A stretch of 64,000 bases of DNA from Dehalococcoidia bacterium (GCA_022823505.1 JAJEIA010000001.1:45800-109799), one strand, 5' to 3'. Shown: positions 33,328-43,144, counted from the first letter of the stretch. The notes: generated by a model from the sequence alone, not told the origin. Made by a program: numbers and translations.

Positions 33328-34536
33328 ATGCCCGGAATACTTGCAGAATTGCGCGTACTGGAACTGACCCACCGGCCCTCGGGCGCCTATTGCGCCAAGC
33401 TGCTGGCTGACCAGGGCGCGGACACCGTCAAGGTCGAGCCGCCCGGCTGGGGTGACCAGGCCCGCCACGAACCGCCCTTTATTGACGAGGTTCCCCATCC
33501 GGACCGGAGCACCTCCTACCTTGCCTTCAATACCAACAAGCGCGGCATCACACTGGATGTGGAGCAGCCAGATGGGCGGGAGCTTTTCGAGCGATTGGCC
33601 ACCACTGCGGATATTGTTATCGAGAGCTATCCACCGGGCAAGCTGGCGGAATTGGGACTGGGCTATGAACAGCTGTCCCAATCCAACCCCGGCCTGATCC
33701 TGGTTTCCATAACCTACTTTGGTCAGGAGGGGCCCTATGCCGGCTACCAGGGCGATGATCTGGTGGCTCAGGCCATGGGGGGCTACCTTTACGCGGTAAC
33801 TGGTTCGGCCAGCCAACCGCCCATGGGCACGACCCTGCAGCAGATGGAGATTACCGCTGCCCGCAACGGGTCGGTGGCGGTGATGGCCGCGCTGTTGCGG
33901 CGGGAGCAGTCCGGGAACGGCACCCACATCGATGTCTCGACCATGGAGGCCGCCGTCAGCACCCCCTCCGGGCTAATTCATCCCTACACCTACACTGGAC
34001 GCAACCCCCACCGGGGCGGCAGTGACGGCAACGTAATGGACGGGATGCACCTGCCCACCCTGGATGGGGAAGTAACACTCACCACCGCCGGCACCGGCGG
34101 CCGGCCCATGGAGGCATGGGCCGAATTTCTGGAGGAACCGGGGCTGCTGGACCCCAAGTTCGCGTCCCGCGGCGGTCGGATGGAACACTGGGAAGAGCTT
34201 CATGGGCTGGTGGCCCCCAAGCTGGCCCAGTGGACCAACCTGGACTTGATGCGAGAGACCATGGCCCGGGGTCTGGTCATCGGGCTGGTCCAGACGCCGC
34301 AGCAGGTGGTGGAATCGCCGCACCTGGAAGAGAGAGGTTTCTTCGTCGAAATGGACCATGCCAGCGCCGGCCCATTGAAATACCCGGGTTCGGGCTTCTT
34401 TATCGATGGAGAAAACGCCATGGCATCGGCCCGACCGGCGCCTAGCCTGGGCGAACACAACGTCGAAATTCTGTGTGACGAGCTGGACCTCACGGTCCGG
34501 GACTTGGGGCTGCTGCGGGCGGCCAGGGTTATCTAA
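33328..34536 (+). CDS. CaiB/BaiF family CoA-transferase, copy 2
   Basis: This second family III CoA-transferase has 402 residues. The start LRVLELTHRPSGAYCAKLLADQGADTVKVEP (in part) is typical, ESYPPGKLAELGLGYEQL follows, and YQGDDLVAQAMGG carries the expected catalytic aspartate (Asp143 or Asp144). HIDVSTMEA and HLEERGFFVE complete the family pattern. GGAGAG precedes the ATG. It differs enough from copy 1 to be an older paralogue with a different substrate. Transcription ends at a strong hairpin. Confidence 0.88.
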   Translation: MPGILAELRVLELTHRPSGAYCAKLLADQGADTVKVEPPGWGDQARHEPPFIDEVPHPDRSTSYLAFNTNKRGITLDVEQPDGRELFERLATTADIVIESYPPGKLAELGLGYEQLSQSNPGLILVSITYFGQEGPYAGYQGDDLVAQAMGGYLYAVTGSASQPPMGTTLQQMEITAARNGSVAVMAALLRREQSGNGTHIDVSTMEAAVSTPSGLIHPYTYTGRNPHRGGSDGNVMDGMHLPTLDGEVTLTTAGTGGRPMEAWAEFLEEPGLLDPKFASRGGRMEHWEELHGLVAPKLAQWTNLDLMRETMARGLVIGLVQTPQQVVESPHLEERGFFVEMDHASAGPLKYPGSGFFIDGENAMASARPAPSLGEHNVEILCDELDLTVRDLGLLRAARVI

Positions 34537-34571
34537 TCCACCATCCGGTTTGGGGACAGGCATTGCAACGA

Positions 34572-34602
34572 CGAACCCCTCGGCCTTGAACCGAGGGGTT
34601 CG
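34572..34602. terminator. Bidirectional terminator hairpin
   Basis: Perfect 12-base arms CGAACCCCTCGG and CCGAGGGGTTCG enclose a seven-base loop in the 89-base gap between convergent genes. It should stop transcription from both the CoA-transferase and the large minus-strand ribosomal unit. Confidence 0.8.
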
Positions 34603-34625
34603 CAGTATTGGGAGCGCGCTGTTGG

Positions 34626-35024
34626 TCAGGATGGGATGGTGAACACGGTCCTACCATCTGCGTCGTGGGTGTGGTTCGCCAGGCCGACCAGGATCTGGTT
34701 GGTCTGCTGCATTTCGTCCCGCAGTTGACCGATGGCAGCGGTCAGGGTGTCAAACCGGGCGTCGAATTTGGACTCCAAGGCGTCAAACTTGGCATCCACG
34801 GCGTCAAACTTGGCATCGAATTTGGCTTCCAGAGCGTCAAACTTGGTATCGAATTTGGACTCCAAGCGGTCGATCTTGTCGTTCAGATTGACGATACTGG
34901 CGTCCTGAGTGTTGACTTGGTTGACCAGCTTTCCCAACTGGAAGCTGCCCCGGAGCAGCACCACAATTACAGTCACACCAAGGCTGATCCCAGCGACAAC
35001 GGCAATGACCACAGCGGGACTCAT
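34626..35024 (-). CDS. Single-pass membrane protein with repetitive coiled coil
   Basis: This 132-residue protein has an N-terminal membrane helix at residues 2-25 (VVIAVVAGISLGVTVIVVLL) and then a long coiled coil. The middle repeats a seven-residue unit (KFDALEA, KFDAKFD, AVDAKFD, ALESKFD), also visible at DNA level. The C-terminus is GLANHTHDADGRTVF. It is the last gene before the terminator, downstream of rpsI. No enzyme motif; an anchored spacer or scaffold is possible. The ATG lacks a clear ribosome-binding site. Confidence 0.65.
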   Translation of the reverse strand: MSPAVVIAVVAGISLGVTVIVVLLRGSFQLGKLVNQVNTQDASIVNLNDKIDRLESKFDTKFDALEAKFDAKFDAVDAKFDALESKFDARFDTLTAAIGQLRDEMQQTNQILVGLANHTHDADGRTVFTIPS

Positions 35025-35058
35025 GGAGGATCTTCGAGCCTGATGAGCGAGTTTCGCC

Positions 35059-35472
35059 CTAGCGCTTGGTGTACTGGGGAGCGCGGCGGGCGCGCTTGAG
35101 GCCGTACTTCTTGCTTTCCTTGACCCGGGCGTCGCGGGTGATGAAGCCGGCGCGGCGCAGGCTGGGCTTGAGATTGGGGTCAAACACCACCAGGGCGCGC
35201 GCGATGCCATGCCGGATGGCCTCGGCCTGGGCGTTGACACCGCCGCCGGTCACCTTGGCCATGACGCGAAAGCGTCCGACGGTTCCCGATGTCGAGAAGG
35301 GTTCCCGCACGGTGGACTGCCAGGGCAGCCAGTTGAAGTACTCCTCCATGGGCTTGTCATTGACGATGATGGCGGTGCCATCGTCGGGATAAATGCGCAC
35401 CTTGGCGATGGCGCTCTTGCGCCGGCCGGTCCCGTAGAAGTACTGCGGCTGCGGTTCTGCTTGCGTCACCAT
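35059..35472 (-). CDS. rpsI: 30S ribosomal protein S9
   Basis: The 137-residue protein has YFYGTGRRKSAIAKVRIYP at the start and the universal C-terminus ending PQYTKR, which reaches the P-site tRNA. VTGGGVNAQAEAIRHGIARAL is the core. It is the last ribosomal gene of the superoperon and follows rplM by 52 bases, the conserved L13-S9 pair. Confidence 0.96.
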   Translation of the reverse strand: MVTQAEPQPQYFYGTGRRKSAIAKVRIYPDDGTAIIVNDKPMEEYFNWLPWQSTVREPFSTSGTVGRFRVMAKVTGGGVNAQAEAIRHGIARALVVFDPNLKPSLRRAGFITRDARVKESKKYGLKRARRAPQYTKR

Positions 35473-35524
35473 ATTGGTTAGTTACCTGCCTTGCGTTGGC
35501 GATTGTCTCAAAGCGGCTGCGATG

Positions 35525-35956
35525 CTATTGGGCGCTGCCGACCTGGGCTTCGTGCGGGTGCTGGTCGCCGGCGTAGACGCGCAGGCGGCGGAGCATCTGT
35601 CGGCCCTGCTTGTTGGAGGGCAGCATGCCCTTCACGGCCAGGCGAACCACCCGTTCCGGACGCTCTTCCATCATGTCCCGCATCAGGAACGACTTGAGGT
35701 TGCCCACGTAGCCGCTGTGCCGGTAGTACATCTTCTGCATCAGCTTGCGCCCGGTGATGCGGACCTTGTCGGCGTTGATGACCACCACGTGGCACCCGGT
35801 GATGACGTGGGGGGTGTAGGTGGGCTGGTCTTTGCCCTGGAGGGCCACGGCCACCTGGCGGGCCAGACGGCCCAGGCTGATGCCGGTGGCGTCGATGACG
35901 CGCCACGTATCCGGCACGTCACCGGCCTTGGCGAAGTAAGTGCTAGCTCGTTTCAT
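35525..35956 (-). CDS. rplM: 50S ribosomal protein L13
   Basis: The 143-residue L13 shows WRVIDATGISLGRLARQVAV and the central GCHVVVINADKVRITGRK, then YYRHSGYVGN. Length is standard. Its start lies inside the last 14 bases of truA, so the two are translationally coupled, and rpsI follows. The order truA-rplM-rpsI is widespread in bacteria. Confidence 0.96.
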   Translation of the reverse strand: MKRASTYFAKAGDVPDTWRVIDATGISLGRLARQVAVALQGKDQPTYTPHVITGCHVVVINADKVRITGRKLMQKMYYRHSGYVGNLKSFLMRDMMEERPERVVRLAVKGMLPSNKQGRQMLRRLRVYAGDQHPHEAQVGSAQ

Positions 35957-36767
35957 GGTAACTGGCTACCTTCAGAATGTGATTGAATTCGGGGTAGTGA
36001 ACCGACCTCAGACACAGCCCTTTTGCCGGGAGGGTCGGGATGTTGTGCAGTTTTTGGGTTCGTCCGGCCAGGGCGTCAGCGGCAGCGTGGGTCGGCAGTC
36101 TTCCTTTTCCAATCTCCACCAGTACCGCGTTGGCTCGCCTGATTTGATGCCTCAAGAACCCGTTGGCCGCACAATCGATGACAATGACATCCGGGTCGTC
36201 GCTCTGCCGTTTCACATCCCACCGGAATACGTGGCGCACCGCGCTCTGGTCGGCGGGGTGTGCCGTTGCGATTTGCCGGAAATCCCGGATGCCCAGGAGG
36301 CTGCGGGCTGCCGTTTGCATCGCGTCGAGGTCCAACGGGACAGGTTCCGCGTGGTGCGTGCGCCGTAGAAGCGGGGAGGGTACTCGCCGGTTGGCGATGC
36401 TGTACCGGTAGTCTCGCCTGGTGGCGCTGCGCCGGGCGTGGAAATCGGGAGGCACGTCGCTGGCGGTGATCACCCGTATGTCTTCCGGCAGGTAGTGGCT
36501 CATGGCCGCGACCACCACGTCGGTGCCATGTGAGGAGGCGGTAACAAGGTCAACCACCTGGCCGCTGGCGTGCGCTCCGGAGTCGGTGCGACTTGCTCCC
36601 CGTACCCTGGTGCGCTCCCCGGTGAGACGATGGAACGCTTTTTCCAACTCTCCCTGGATGGTCGGGACGTCGGCCTGAAGCTGGAAGCCGGCGTATTGGG
36701 TGCCTTCGTAGGCGACCACCAGGGCGATGCGTCGTTGCGCTGCCTCGACGGTGCGTTGGGATGTCAT
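35943..36767 (-). CDS. truA: tRNA pseudouridine synthase A
   Basis: TruA converts uridines 38-40 in the anticodon stem-loop to pseudouridine. From the ATG at 36767 the protein is 274 residues. The catalytic Asp62 is in GASRTDSGAHA, the FHARRSATRRDYRYSI segment follows, and FLRHQIRRANAVLVEIGKG is the late conserved block. An in-frame TTG ten codons upstream is less likely because the extension has no family counterpart. It lies between rplQ and rplM, its usual position. Confidence 0.94.
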   Translation of the reverse strand: MTSQRTVEAAQRRIALVVAYEGTQYAGFQLQADVPTIQGELEKAFHRLTGERTRVRGASRTDSGAHASGQVVDLVTASSHGTDVVVAAMSHYLPEDIRVITASDVPPDFHARRSATRRDYRYSIANRRVPSPLLRRTHHAEPVPLDLDAMQTAARSLLGIRDFRQIATAHPADQSAVRHVFRWDVKRQSDDPDVIVIDCAANGFLRHQIRRANAVLVEIGKGRLPTHAAADALAGRTQKLHNIPTLPAKGLCLRSVHYPEFNHILKVASYHETS

Positions 36768-36817
36768 GGGGTTATTGGGGCAATGGCAATTCCTCAATCG
36801 GCGTTGTCGTATCGTCG

Positions 36818-37171
36818 CTACACGAGCTCGATGACGGCCATCGAGGCGCCGTCGCCCTGGCGGGGCCCGAGCTTGATGATCCTGGTGTAGCCGCCGGGTC
36901 GCTCGGCGTAACGGGGACCGAGTTCGTCAAATATCTTGGCTACCACGTCCTTTTGGGGTAGTCGGCTCAGGGCCGTCCGCCGGTTGTGGAGCGTTCCCTT
37001 TTTGCCGTGGGTAATGAGCTTTTCGGTCATCACCCGGGTTTCCTTGGCCTTGGCCAGGGTGGTGGTGATACGTTCGTGCCGTATCAGATCCGCGGTGAGG
37101 CCCCGCAACAGGGCTTTGCGCTGGTCCTTGTACCGGCTGAGTTTGCGGCCGGCGACGCGATGGGAAGGCAT
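36818..37171 (-). CDS. rplQ: 50S ribosomal protein L17
   Basis: The 117-residue L17 shows [21 protein letters not shown], then [14 protein letters not shown] and a C-terminal [20 protein letters not shown]. Length is normal. It follows rpoA with only two bases between stop and ATG, the usual alpha-operon coupling. Confidence 0.96.
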   Translation of the reverse strand: MPSHRVAGRKLSRYKDQRKALLRGLTADLIRHERITTTLAKAKETRVMTEKLITHGKKGTLHNRRTALSRLPQKDVVAKIFDELGPRYAERPGGYTRIIKLGPRQGDGASMAVIELV

Positions 37172-37173
37172 GA

Positions 37174-38262
37174 CTAATCACCGTCGTCGTAATCGTAGTC
37201 GTCGTCTTCGGGATCAAACACCAGGGGAGCGTCGACATCGTCCAGATCTTCGTCGTCCAGGTCGGGACCGGCCTCGCTGGCGGCCTGGCTGACCCGGGCC
37301 GAACTGACGCCCAACTCGGCAAGTTTGCCCTGCAATTCTTCCAGGGACTTCTGTCCGAAGTTGCGGATGTTCAACAGCTCGTCCGAGCTGAGGTCGAGCA
37401 CCTGCCCGACACGGTCGAGCTTGGCGCGCTTCAGGCAGTTGAGGGTCCGCGAGGATAGGTCCAGCCGCTCGATGGGCATCAGGTAGACCTCAGAGGCCAC
37501 GTTGAGGTTGCCCGTGTCCAGCGGAGCATCAGCCGGGCGGCTGAGTTGATTGAACATGAAGAAGTGCTGGACGAGGTTCTCGGAGGCCTCCTGGATGGCA
37601 GCCAGTGGGCTCACGGCGCCGTCGGTCCACACCTGGAGGATCAGGCGCTCCCAGTCGGTCTGCTGACCGACCATCATCCGTTCAACGGAGTATTCCACCT
37701 TGCGGACCGGGTTGTAGATAGCGTCCACGGGCAGCACACCCACCGGGAGGCCGGCCATGCTGTCGCCCTGGGCCACCTGCTGGTAGCCCTTACCCGATTC
37801 CACGTTGAACTCGATGGACAGGGATACGTCCGGGTTGTCCAGGGTGGCCAGGTGCAATTCGGGGTTGACGATCTGGTAGTCGCTGGCGGTCGCGATGTCG
37901 CCGGCGCAGACGCGACCCTCGCCGGTCACGTCGAGGCGCATCTTGCCGGTGCGCTTGGAAAGGGCGTGGATGCGGATGCGCTTGACGCTGAGGAGAAGGT
38001 CCATGACCTCTTCCTTGACGCCCGGTATCACGGAGTATTCGTGGGGCACTCCGTCGATCTTCACCCAGGTCACGGCGGTGCCCTGGATGGAACTGAGCAG
38101 CAGCCGCCGCAGCGGGTTGCCCACGGTGGTGGCATATCCCCGTTCCAGCGGTTCCAGGGCGACGCAGGCGTAGGTATCGTTGCTGTCGATCACCCGGATG
38201 GACGGGGAGGGTATTTCGGGTTCGGGATCCCGCAATGGCGGGAGAATCTGAGGATCTAGCAT
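37174..38262 (-). CDS. rpoA: DNA-directed RNA polymerase alpha subunit
   Basis: The 362-residue alpha subunit contains the dimerising N-terminal domain ([20 protein letters not shown], about 42-61) and the C-terminal DNA- and activator-binding domain ([29 protein letters not shown], in part). It is longer than the usual 310-330 because about 35 residues follow the C-terminal domain, almost all acidic ([13 protein letters not shown] then [12 protein letters not shown]). Similar acidic endings occur on S17. The effect of such a tail on regulator contacts is unknown. Confidence 0.96.
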   Translation of the reverse strand: MLDPQILPPLRDPEPEIPSPSIRVIDSNDTYACVALEPLERGYATTVGNPLRRLLLSSIQGTAVTWVKIDGVPHEYSVIPGVKEEVMDLLLSVKRIRIHALSKRTGKMRLDVTGEGRVCAGDIATASDYQIVNPELHLATLDNPDVSLSIEFNVESGKGYQQVAQGDSMAGLPVGVLPVDAIYNPVRKVEYSVERMMVGQQTDWERLILQVWTDGAVSPLAAIQEASENLVQHFFMFNQLSRPADAPLDTGNLNVASEVYLMPIERLDLSSRTLNCLKRAKLDRVGQVLDLSSDELLNIRNFGQKSLEELQGKLAELGVSSARVSQAASEAGPDLDDEDLDDVDAPLVFDPEDDDYDYDDGD

Positions 38263-38270
38263 GCCGCAGG

Positions 38271-38897
38271 TTACCTTGAGTAGTACTCGACGATCAGGCG
38301 GGAGTTGATGGTTTCGGGCAGTTCGTTGTCCGGCGGCATTGAGATTATCTGACCTTCCATTTGGGTCAGGTCGAGGGTCAGCCAGCTGGGGAGAGTGCGC
38401 TTGGGCAGGCCGTCGGTGCGGTCGGCGAAAAACTCGCGCTTGCGAGAGGTTTCCGTCCAGGCGACGGTCTGTCCGGGCTTGACCAGGAAGGAGGGGATGT
38501 CGGTCTTGCGGCCGTTGACGTTGAAGTGGCCGTGCTGAACCATCTGGCGGGCCTGTTTGCGGGAATCGGCGAAGCCCAGAAGGTAGACCACGTTGTCGAG
38601 CCGGCGCTCCAGGGTGCGGAGCAGGTTGTTGCCGGATATGCCGGGCGTGTTGAACGCGTCGGTCATGTACTTCCGGAACTGGCTTTCCATGACACCGTAC
38701 ATCTGCCGGGCCTTCTGCTTCTCGCGAAGGTGAACGCCGTAGTCGGACACGCGCCGGCGGCGATTTCCGCCGCCTCCGGGCGGGATGTGGCGGCGCTCAA
38801 TGGCGCAGCGCGGTGAAAAGCAGCGATCGCCTTTCAGGAAGAGCTTTTCGCCGGCGCGGCGGCACAGGCGGCACGATGGTCCGGTATATCTGCCCAT
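38271..38897 (-). CDS. rpsD: 30S ribosomal protein S4, zinc-binding form
   Basis: The 208-residue S4 nucleates assembly of the 30S body. Cysteines Cys9, Cys12, Cys26 and Cys31 form the zinc site of the C+ form, and GDRCFSPRCAIERR surrounds the second pair. The S4 RNA-binding domain is recognised at LDNVVYLLGFADSRKQARQMV and HGHFNVNGRKTDIPSF. It starts 42 bases after rpsK and ends eight bases before rpoA. Confidence 0.96.
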   Translation of the reverse strand: MGRYTGPSCRLCRRAGEKLFLKGDRCFSPRCAIERRHIPPGGGGNRRRRVSDYGVHLREKQKARQMYGVMESQFRKYMTDAFNTPGISGNNLLRTLERRLDNVVYLLGFADSRKQARQMVQHGHFNVNGRKTDIPSFLVKPGQTVAWTETSRKREFFADRTDGLPKRTLPSWLTLDLTQMEGQIISMPPDNELPETINSRLIVEYYSR

Positions 38898-38939
38898 GTT
38901 GGTCTTTCCGTTGGTGGTGTGGGATTTCGATTTGCGGAA

Positions 38940-39323
38940 CTAGACGCGGCGGCGCTTGGGAGGCCGCACGCCGTTGTGGGGGATCGGGGTCACGTCACGA
39001 ATGCTGCTGACGTTCAGGCCGGCGGCCTGGAGCGCCCGGATCGCCGGTTCGCGGCCGGACCCGGGCCCCTTGATGTAGACGTCGATGTTGCGCATGCCCA
39101 TGTCCACGCCGCGGCGGGCGGCCTGCTCGGCGGCGCGCTGGGCCGCGAAGGCCGTGCCCTTGCGTGAGCCGCGGAAGCCGGCGGTACCGGCACTGGTGGA
39201 GGCCACGACGTTCCCGTCCGGGTCGGTCAGGCTGACCAGCGTGTTGTTGAACGTGGAATAGATGTAAGCGCGCCCCTGGGGAATGGAGCGCCGCTCGCGA
39301 CGACGTGCGCGTGGTCGGGGCAT
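38940..39323 (-). CDS. rpsK: 30S ribosomal protein S11
   Basis: The 127-residue S11 forms part of the platform near the E site. Recognised segments are [41 protein letters not shown] and the C-terminal [21 protein letters not shown] (in part). The N-terminus is unusually arginine-rich ([10 protein letters not shown]). Length is normal. Confidence 0.96.
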   Translation of the reverse strand: MPRPRARRRERRSIPQGRAYIYSTFNNTLVSLTDPDGNVVASTSAGTAGFRGSRKGTAFAAQRAAEQAARRGVDMGMRNIDVYIKGPGSGREPAIRALQAAGLNVSSIRDVTPIPHNGVRPPKRRRV

Positions 39324-39385
39324 TGGTTCTTACCTCGTCAGAATTGCTGTTGGAGAAGTGCGGGTTCAGACGCCGGCGACGCGGA

Positions 39386-39778
39386 CTACTTCTTGCCGCC
39401 GGTGCGCCGGCCGCGACCGGCCACGGTGCGCCGGGCGCCCTTGCGGGAGCGGGCGTTGGTGCGGGTGCGCTGGCCGTGCACCGGGAGGTTTCGGCGGTGG
39501 CGCAGGCCCCGGTAGCTGCCGATGTCGATGAGCCGGCGAATGTTCTCGTTGTGCTCGCGCCGCAGGTCACCCTCGGTGATGTAGTCCTGGTCGACGATGA
39601 CCCGTATACGGTCAACCTCGACCTCGGAAAGTTCATTCATGCGCGGCGGCATGTCGGTGTCCAGGTTGGCCTTGCCCACGATTTCAATGGCCTTGGCCGG
39701 GCCAATGCCGTAGATGCTCCGCAGTGCGATGTGGGCGCGCTTTCGGTCGGGTACGTCGACTCCGGCTATTCGGACCAT
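39386..39778 (-). CDS. rpsM: 30S ribosomal protein S13
   Basis: The 130-residue S13 makes head-to-body and subunit bridges. IAGVDVPDRKRAHIALRSIYG starts it, GIGPAKA is the helix-hairpin-helix segment, and RGLRHRRNLPVHGQRTRTNAR (in part) is the rRNA- and tRNA-contacting tail ending in a basic stretch. It follows rpmJ by 63 bases. Confidence 0.96.
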   Translation of the reverse strand: MVRIAGVDVPDRKRAHIALRSIYGIGPAKAIEIVGKANLDTDMPPRMNELSEVEVDRIRVIVDQDYITEGDLRREHNENIRRLIDIGSYRGLRHRRNLPVHGQRTRTNARSRKGARRTVAGRGRRTGGKK

Positions 39779-39841
39779 GGTTACGCTCCTGAACTTGGGT
39801 GGCGGTCGCGGGAAAGATTGACCAGCTTACGCCGGGTCGGG

Positions 39842-39955
39842 CTATCCCTGCCGCTGGGCGTGCTTGCTGTTTACGCAGATGATGCGCACCACGCCCTTGC
39901 GCCGGATGACCCGGCAGCGGTCGCAGCGTGGCTTCACCGATGCGGATACTTTCAT
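39842..39955 (-). CDS. rpmJ: 50S ribosomal protein L36
   Basis: This 37-residue gene reads [20 protein letters not shown] on the minus strand and ends KHAQRQG. Cys11, Cys14, Cys27 and His32 form the zinc ribbon of the classical L36. It sits between infA and rpsM, the expected place in the alpha region, and length is exact for the family. Confidence 0.95.
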   Translation of the reverse strand: MKVSASVKPRCDRCRVIRRKGVVRIICVNSKHAQRQG

Positions 39956-39976
39956 GGATACTCTCCGCGGTTCCGG

Positions 39977-40195
39977 CTACTTGAAGCGATAGGTGATGCG
40001 CCCTCGACTCAGGTCATAGGGAGACAACTCCACCAGCACCCGGTCGCCCGGCAGCACCCGGATGAAGTGCATCCGGATCTTGCCCGATATGTGGGCTAGC
40101 ACCTGGTGTTCGTTGGGCAGTTCCACCCGGAACATGCCGTTGGGCAGGGCTTCGGTAACCTGCGCCTCAACCTCGATCGCTTCTTTCTTCGCCAT
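39977..40195 (-). CDS. infA: Translation initiation factor IF-1
   Basis: The 72-residue OB-fold factor binds the A site during initiation. It shows [56 protein letters not shown] (in part), the near-invariant family ending. It lies between map and rpmJ as in many bacteria. Confidence 0.96.
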   Translation of the reverse strand: MAKKEAIEVEAQVTEALPNGMFRVELPNEHQVLAHISGKIRMHFIRVLPGDRVLVELSPYDLSRGRITYRFK

Positions 40196-40253
40196 GAACC
40201 TTCCTTCTTTGCGCCGACGGGCCGGTGTTCGACCGTCGGCGGAGTGTGTTTCG

Positions 40254-41063
40254 TCAGTCGTGCATGGTCAGGATCTTGGGGCCATCGGCGGTGATCGCCA
40301 GGGTGTGCTCGAAGTGAGCGGACAGCGCGCCGTCGGCGGTGACCACCGTCCAATCGTCATCCAATATGGTGGTGTCTTCCGTGCCCATGTTCAGCATGGG
40401 CTCGATGCAGATGCACATGCCAGGGCGCAGCAAAACGCCCTTGCCGGCCTCTCCGTAATTCGGGACCTGCGGGTCCTCGTGGAGGTAGCGACCCACGCCG
40501 TGGCCGACAAACTGGCGAACCACTCCGTAGCCGCGGGGTATGGCGTATCCCGACACGGCGGCGCCGATGTCGCCGATGCGGTTGCCCGGCTGGGCGGCTG
40601 CGATTCCGGCGTACAGGCTGGCCTCGGTATCGTCCATGAGTTTCTGCGTTTCTTCGCTGATTTCGCCCACGGCCACCGAAATGGCGGCGTCGCCGATGAA
40701 CCCGTCGATGGTGGCGCCGCAGTCCATCTTGATGATGTCGCCCTCTTTGAGCACCCGTTTGCCGGGGATGCCGTGGACGATTTCCTCGTTGACCGAGGCG
40801 CAGATGGCGCCGGGGAACCCATGGTAGCCGAGGAAGGTGGGCACTGCGCCCATGCTGCGGATATTCTTGTCCGCGATGCGGTTGAGGTCGGCGGTGGTCA
40901 TGCCCGGCTCAACCGATTTCTTGAGGAGCGTCAGCGTGGCGCCCACTATGGCGCCGGCACGCTCCATGGCCTCCATCTCCCGACGGGATTTGATAGTTAT
41001 CCCGCCAGTGTAGGACGACGGGGAATTTGAGGCGGTTTTGCGTTTGCGCTTATTTTCCACCAT
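40254..41063 (-). CDS. map: Methionine aminopeptidase, type I
   Basis: This enzyme removes the initiator methionine from new proteins. The 269-residue protein has [13 protein letters not shown], then metal ligands in [16 protein letters not shown] (two Asp), the histidine in [15 protein letters not shown], and glutamates in CICIEPML and HFEHTLAI. The first 20 residues are a basic extension ([12 protein letters not shown]) not found in the shortest bacterial forms. It sits between adk and infA. Confidence 0.94.
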   Translation of the reverse strand: MVENKRKRKTASNSPSSYTGGITIKSRREMEAMERAGAIVGATLTLLKKSVEPGMTTADLNRIADKNIRSMGAVPTFLGYHGFPGAICASVNEEIVHGIPGKRVLKEGDIIKMDCGATIDGFIGDAAISVAVGEISEETQKLMDDTEASLYAGIAAAQPGNRIGDIGAAVSGYAIPRGYGVVRQFVGHGVGRYLHEDPQVPNYGEAGKGVLLRPGMCICIEPMLNMGTEDTTILDDDWTVVTADGALSAHFEHTLAITADGPKILTMHD

Positions 41064-41082
41064 TGCAATTATACCTCAATCG

Positions 41083-41778
41083 CTACGATTTTGAAACCGT
41101 AGCCGCGTGGGCAGCATCCAGAATCCGCAGCACGGCGTGGTGCACCGCGTCGATTGTCTGCTCGCCGGGGATGTCAGCGAGCAGGCCGCGCTGGCGGTAG
41201 AACTCCAGTACCGGCGCGGTTTCCTGGTGGTATATGGACAGCCGATTGGCCACCGCTTCCTCGGTGTCGTCGTCTCTCTGGTAAATGTCGCCTCCGTCGG
41301 GGCAGTCGGCGCATTTCGCGGGTGGCACTCCGGTTTCGGCGTCGCGCGCGTAGGGACGCTGGCAGGCCCGGCAGATGTAGCGGTTGCTCAGGCGGCGGAT
41401 CAGTTCACCGTCGTCCACCTGGATATGCACCACTTTGTCGATGGCTTGGCCCCGTTCCCGCAGGGCGGTTTCCAGCGCCTCGGCCTGTGCGGCGTTGCGG
41501 GGGAAACCGTCCAGCATGAAGCCCTGGGCGTCCGAAATCTGGCCGATGCGGTCGATGACCATGCCGATGGTGACCTGGTCGGGCACCAACTCCCCGCGGT
41601 TCATGTAGCCGCGGGCCAGCTCGCCCAGCTCCGTACCGTTGGACAGGTGGTGCCGGAAGAGGTCGCCGGAGCTGACGTGCTCAATGCCCAGGCGCTCCTT
41701 GAGCAACTGGGCCTGTGTGCCCTTGCCCGCGCCCGGCGGGCCGAAGAGGACCAGCTTGATGCCGCGGGCTTCGGTCAT
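41083..41778 (-). CDS. adk: Adenylate kinase, zinc LID form
   Basis: Adenylate kinase interconverts ATP + AMP and two ADP. The 231-residue protein has the P-loop GPPGAGKG (13-20), SSGDLFRHHL, and MLDGFPRN. The LID domain carries four cysteines (136, 139, 156, 159) that should bind structural zinc. Its ATG overlaps the secY stop by four bases (ATGA), the usual coupling in this operon. Confidence 0.95.
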   Translation of the reverse strand: MTEARGIKLVLFGPPGAGKGTQAQLLKERLGIEHVSSGDLFRHHLSNGTELGELARGYMNRGELVPDQVTIGMVIDRIGQISDAQGFMLDGFPRNAAQAEALETALRERGQAIDKVVHIQVDDGELIRRLSNRYICRACQRPYARDAETGVPPAKCADCPDGGDIYQRDDDTEEAVANRLSIYHQETAPVLEFYRQRGLLADIPGEQTIDAVHHAVLRILDAAHAATVSKS

Positions 41779-43106
41779 CTCAGGAATCCCTCATAGTTGC
41801 GCATCATCAGCTGCGCCTCCAGTTGCCGCAGGGTGTCCAGGCCCACTCCGACCATGATCAGAAGGCTGGTGCTGCTGAGCGCGATGGCTTCAACGTTGGT
41901 GATCAGGGACGCGATGTAAGGCACGATGGCGATAAAGCCCAGGAACAGCGCGCCGCCCATGGTGAGGCGGATGATGACCCGGTTCAGGTAGTCTTGCGTG
42001 GGTCGACCCGGCCGGATGCCCAGGACGAAACCCCCGTTACGCTGGAGGTTTTCGGCGATGTTCTGCTGCTGGAACACGACCAGCGTGTAGAAGAAGGTGA
42101 ACGCCACCACCAGGAAGAAGGCCAGCACCCAGTAGATGGGACCGGTGGGGCTGAGGGCCACCTGGAGATCGCTGGCGATGTTGCCGAGGAAGCCGCCGGC
42201 CGAACTCAGGTACTGGGCAACGGTGCCGGGCAGAATCACGATGGAGAAGGCGAAGATCAGCGGGATCATGCCGGCCGAGTTGATGCGCAGCGGGATGTAG
42301 GTTGAACCCGATTGGCGGTACATCTGCCCGCCTCTGAAGATGCTGCGTCCGTACTGCACCGGTATGCGGCGGTGGGCCTCGTTGAACACCACGATCAGGG
42401 CGATGATCAGCAGGCCGATCAGCGCGAAGAAGAACACGCCGATGATGTTGTCCCGATCCAGGAAGCCGGTGGCCAGCAGCCCCGGGAACCCCACCACGAT
42501 GCCCGCAAAGATGATCAGCGAGATGCCGTTGCCGATGCCGCGCTCGGTGATCAGCTCGCCCAGCCAGACCAGGAACATGGTGCCGGCGGTCAGGGACAGC
42601 ACCGCAGCCACCGTCGGCAGGAAAGAGTCGCCGGCGAACCCGACGTTGGTGAGCACGCCGGCCTGCTGCAGGAGCACCATCTGGGCGAAGGCCTGCGCAA
42701 TGGCGATGGGTACCGTTCCCCAGTGGGTGATGCGGTTCATCTTGATGCGCCCGGCTTCACCTTCCCGCGACAGGTTCTGCAGCTGGGGGATCACCGGCGT
42801 GAGCAGCTGCATGATGATGGACGCCGTGATGTACGGGAACACCCCCAGCGCCACGATGCTCATGCGGCTCAGCGCGCCGCCGGAGAACAGATCCAGGAAC
42901 CCCAGGAGCTGGTTGTTCGAGAACAACTGCTCCAGCGCGGCCGTGTCGAGCCCGGGTATCGGGATATGGGCGACCAGCCGGTAGAGGGCCAGCATGGCCA
43001 GCGTGAAAAGGATCTTGGCCCGCAGGTCCGGCAGGCTGAACGCGTCTATCGCCGCCTGCACCAGGCGTGGCCATCGGCCTCCTGCCTGCGCCTCAGTCTG
43101 AATCAT
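41775..43106 (-). CDS. secY: Protein translocase subunit SecY
   Basis: The 443-residue protein is the pore of the Sec translocon, with ten predicted membrane helices. Familiar segments are HIPIPGLD in the first periplasmic region, LGVFPYITASIIMQLL (plug and helix region), RGIGNGISLIIFAGIVVG, and EAHRRIPVQYGR in a cytosolic loop, with RQLEAQLMMRNYEGFL at the C-terminus. Length is standard. It follows rplO and precedes adk. Confidence 0.96.
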   Translation of the reverse strand: MIQTEAQAGGRWPRLVQAAIDAFSLPDLRAKILFTLAMLALYRLVAHIPIPGLDTAALEQLFSNNQLLGFLDLFSGGALSRMSIVALGVFPYITASIIMQLLTPVIPQLQNLSREGEAGRIKMNRITHWGTVPIAIAQAFAQMVLLQQAGVLTNVGFAGDSFLPTVAAVLSLTAGTMFLVWLGELITERGIGNGISLIIFAGIVVGFPGLLATGFLDRDNIIGVFFFALIGLLIIALIVVFNEAHRRIPVQYGRSIFRGGQMYRQSGSTYIPLRINSAGMIPLIFAFSIVILPGTVAQYLSSAGGFLGNIASDLQVALSPTGPIYWVLAFFLVVAFTFFYTLVVFQQQNIAENLQRNGGFVLGIRPGRPTQDYLNRVIIRLTMGGALFLGFIAIVPYIASLITNVEAIALSSTSLLIMVGVGLDTLRQLEAQLMMRNYEGFLR

Positions 43107-43144
43107 GGCGCGCCTTGCCCCTCAGTCCCAACCGCTCGCCGAGA

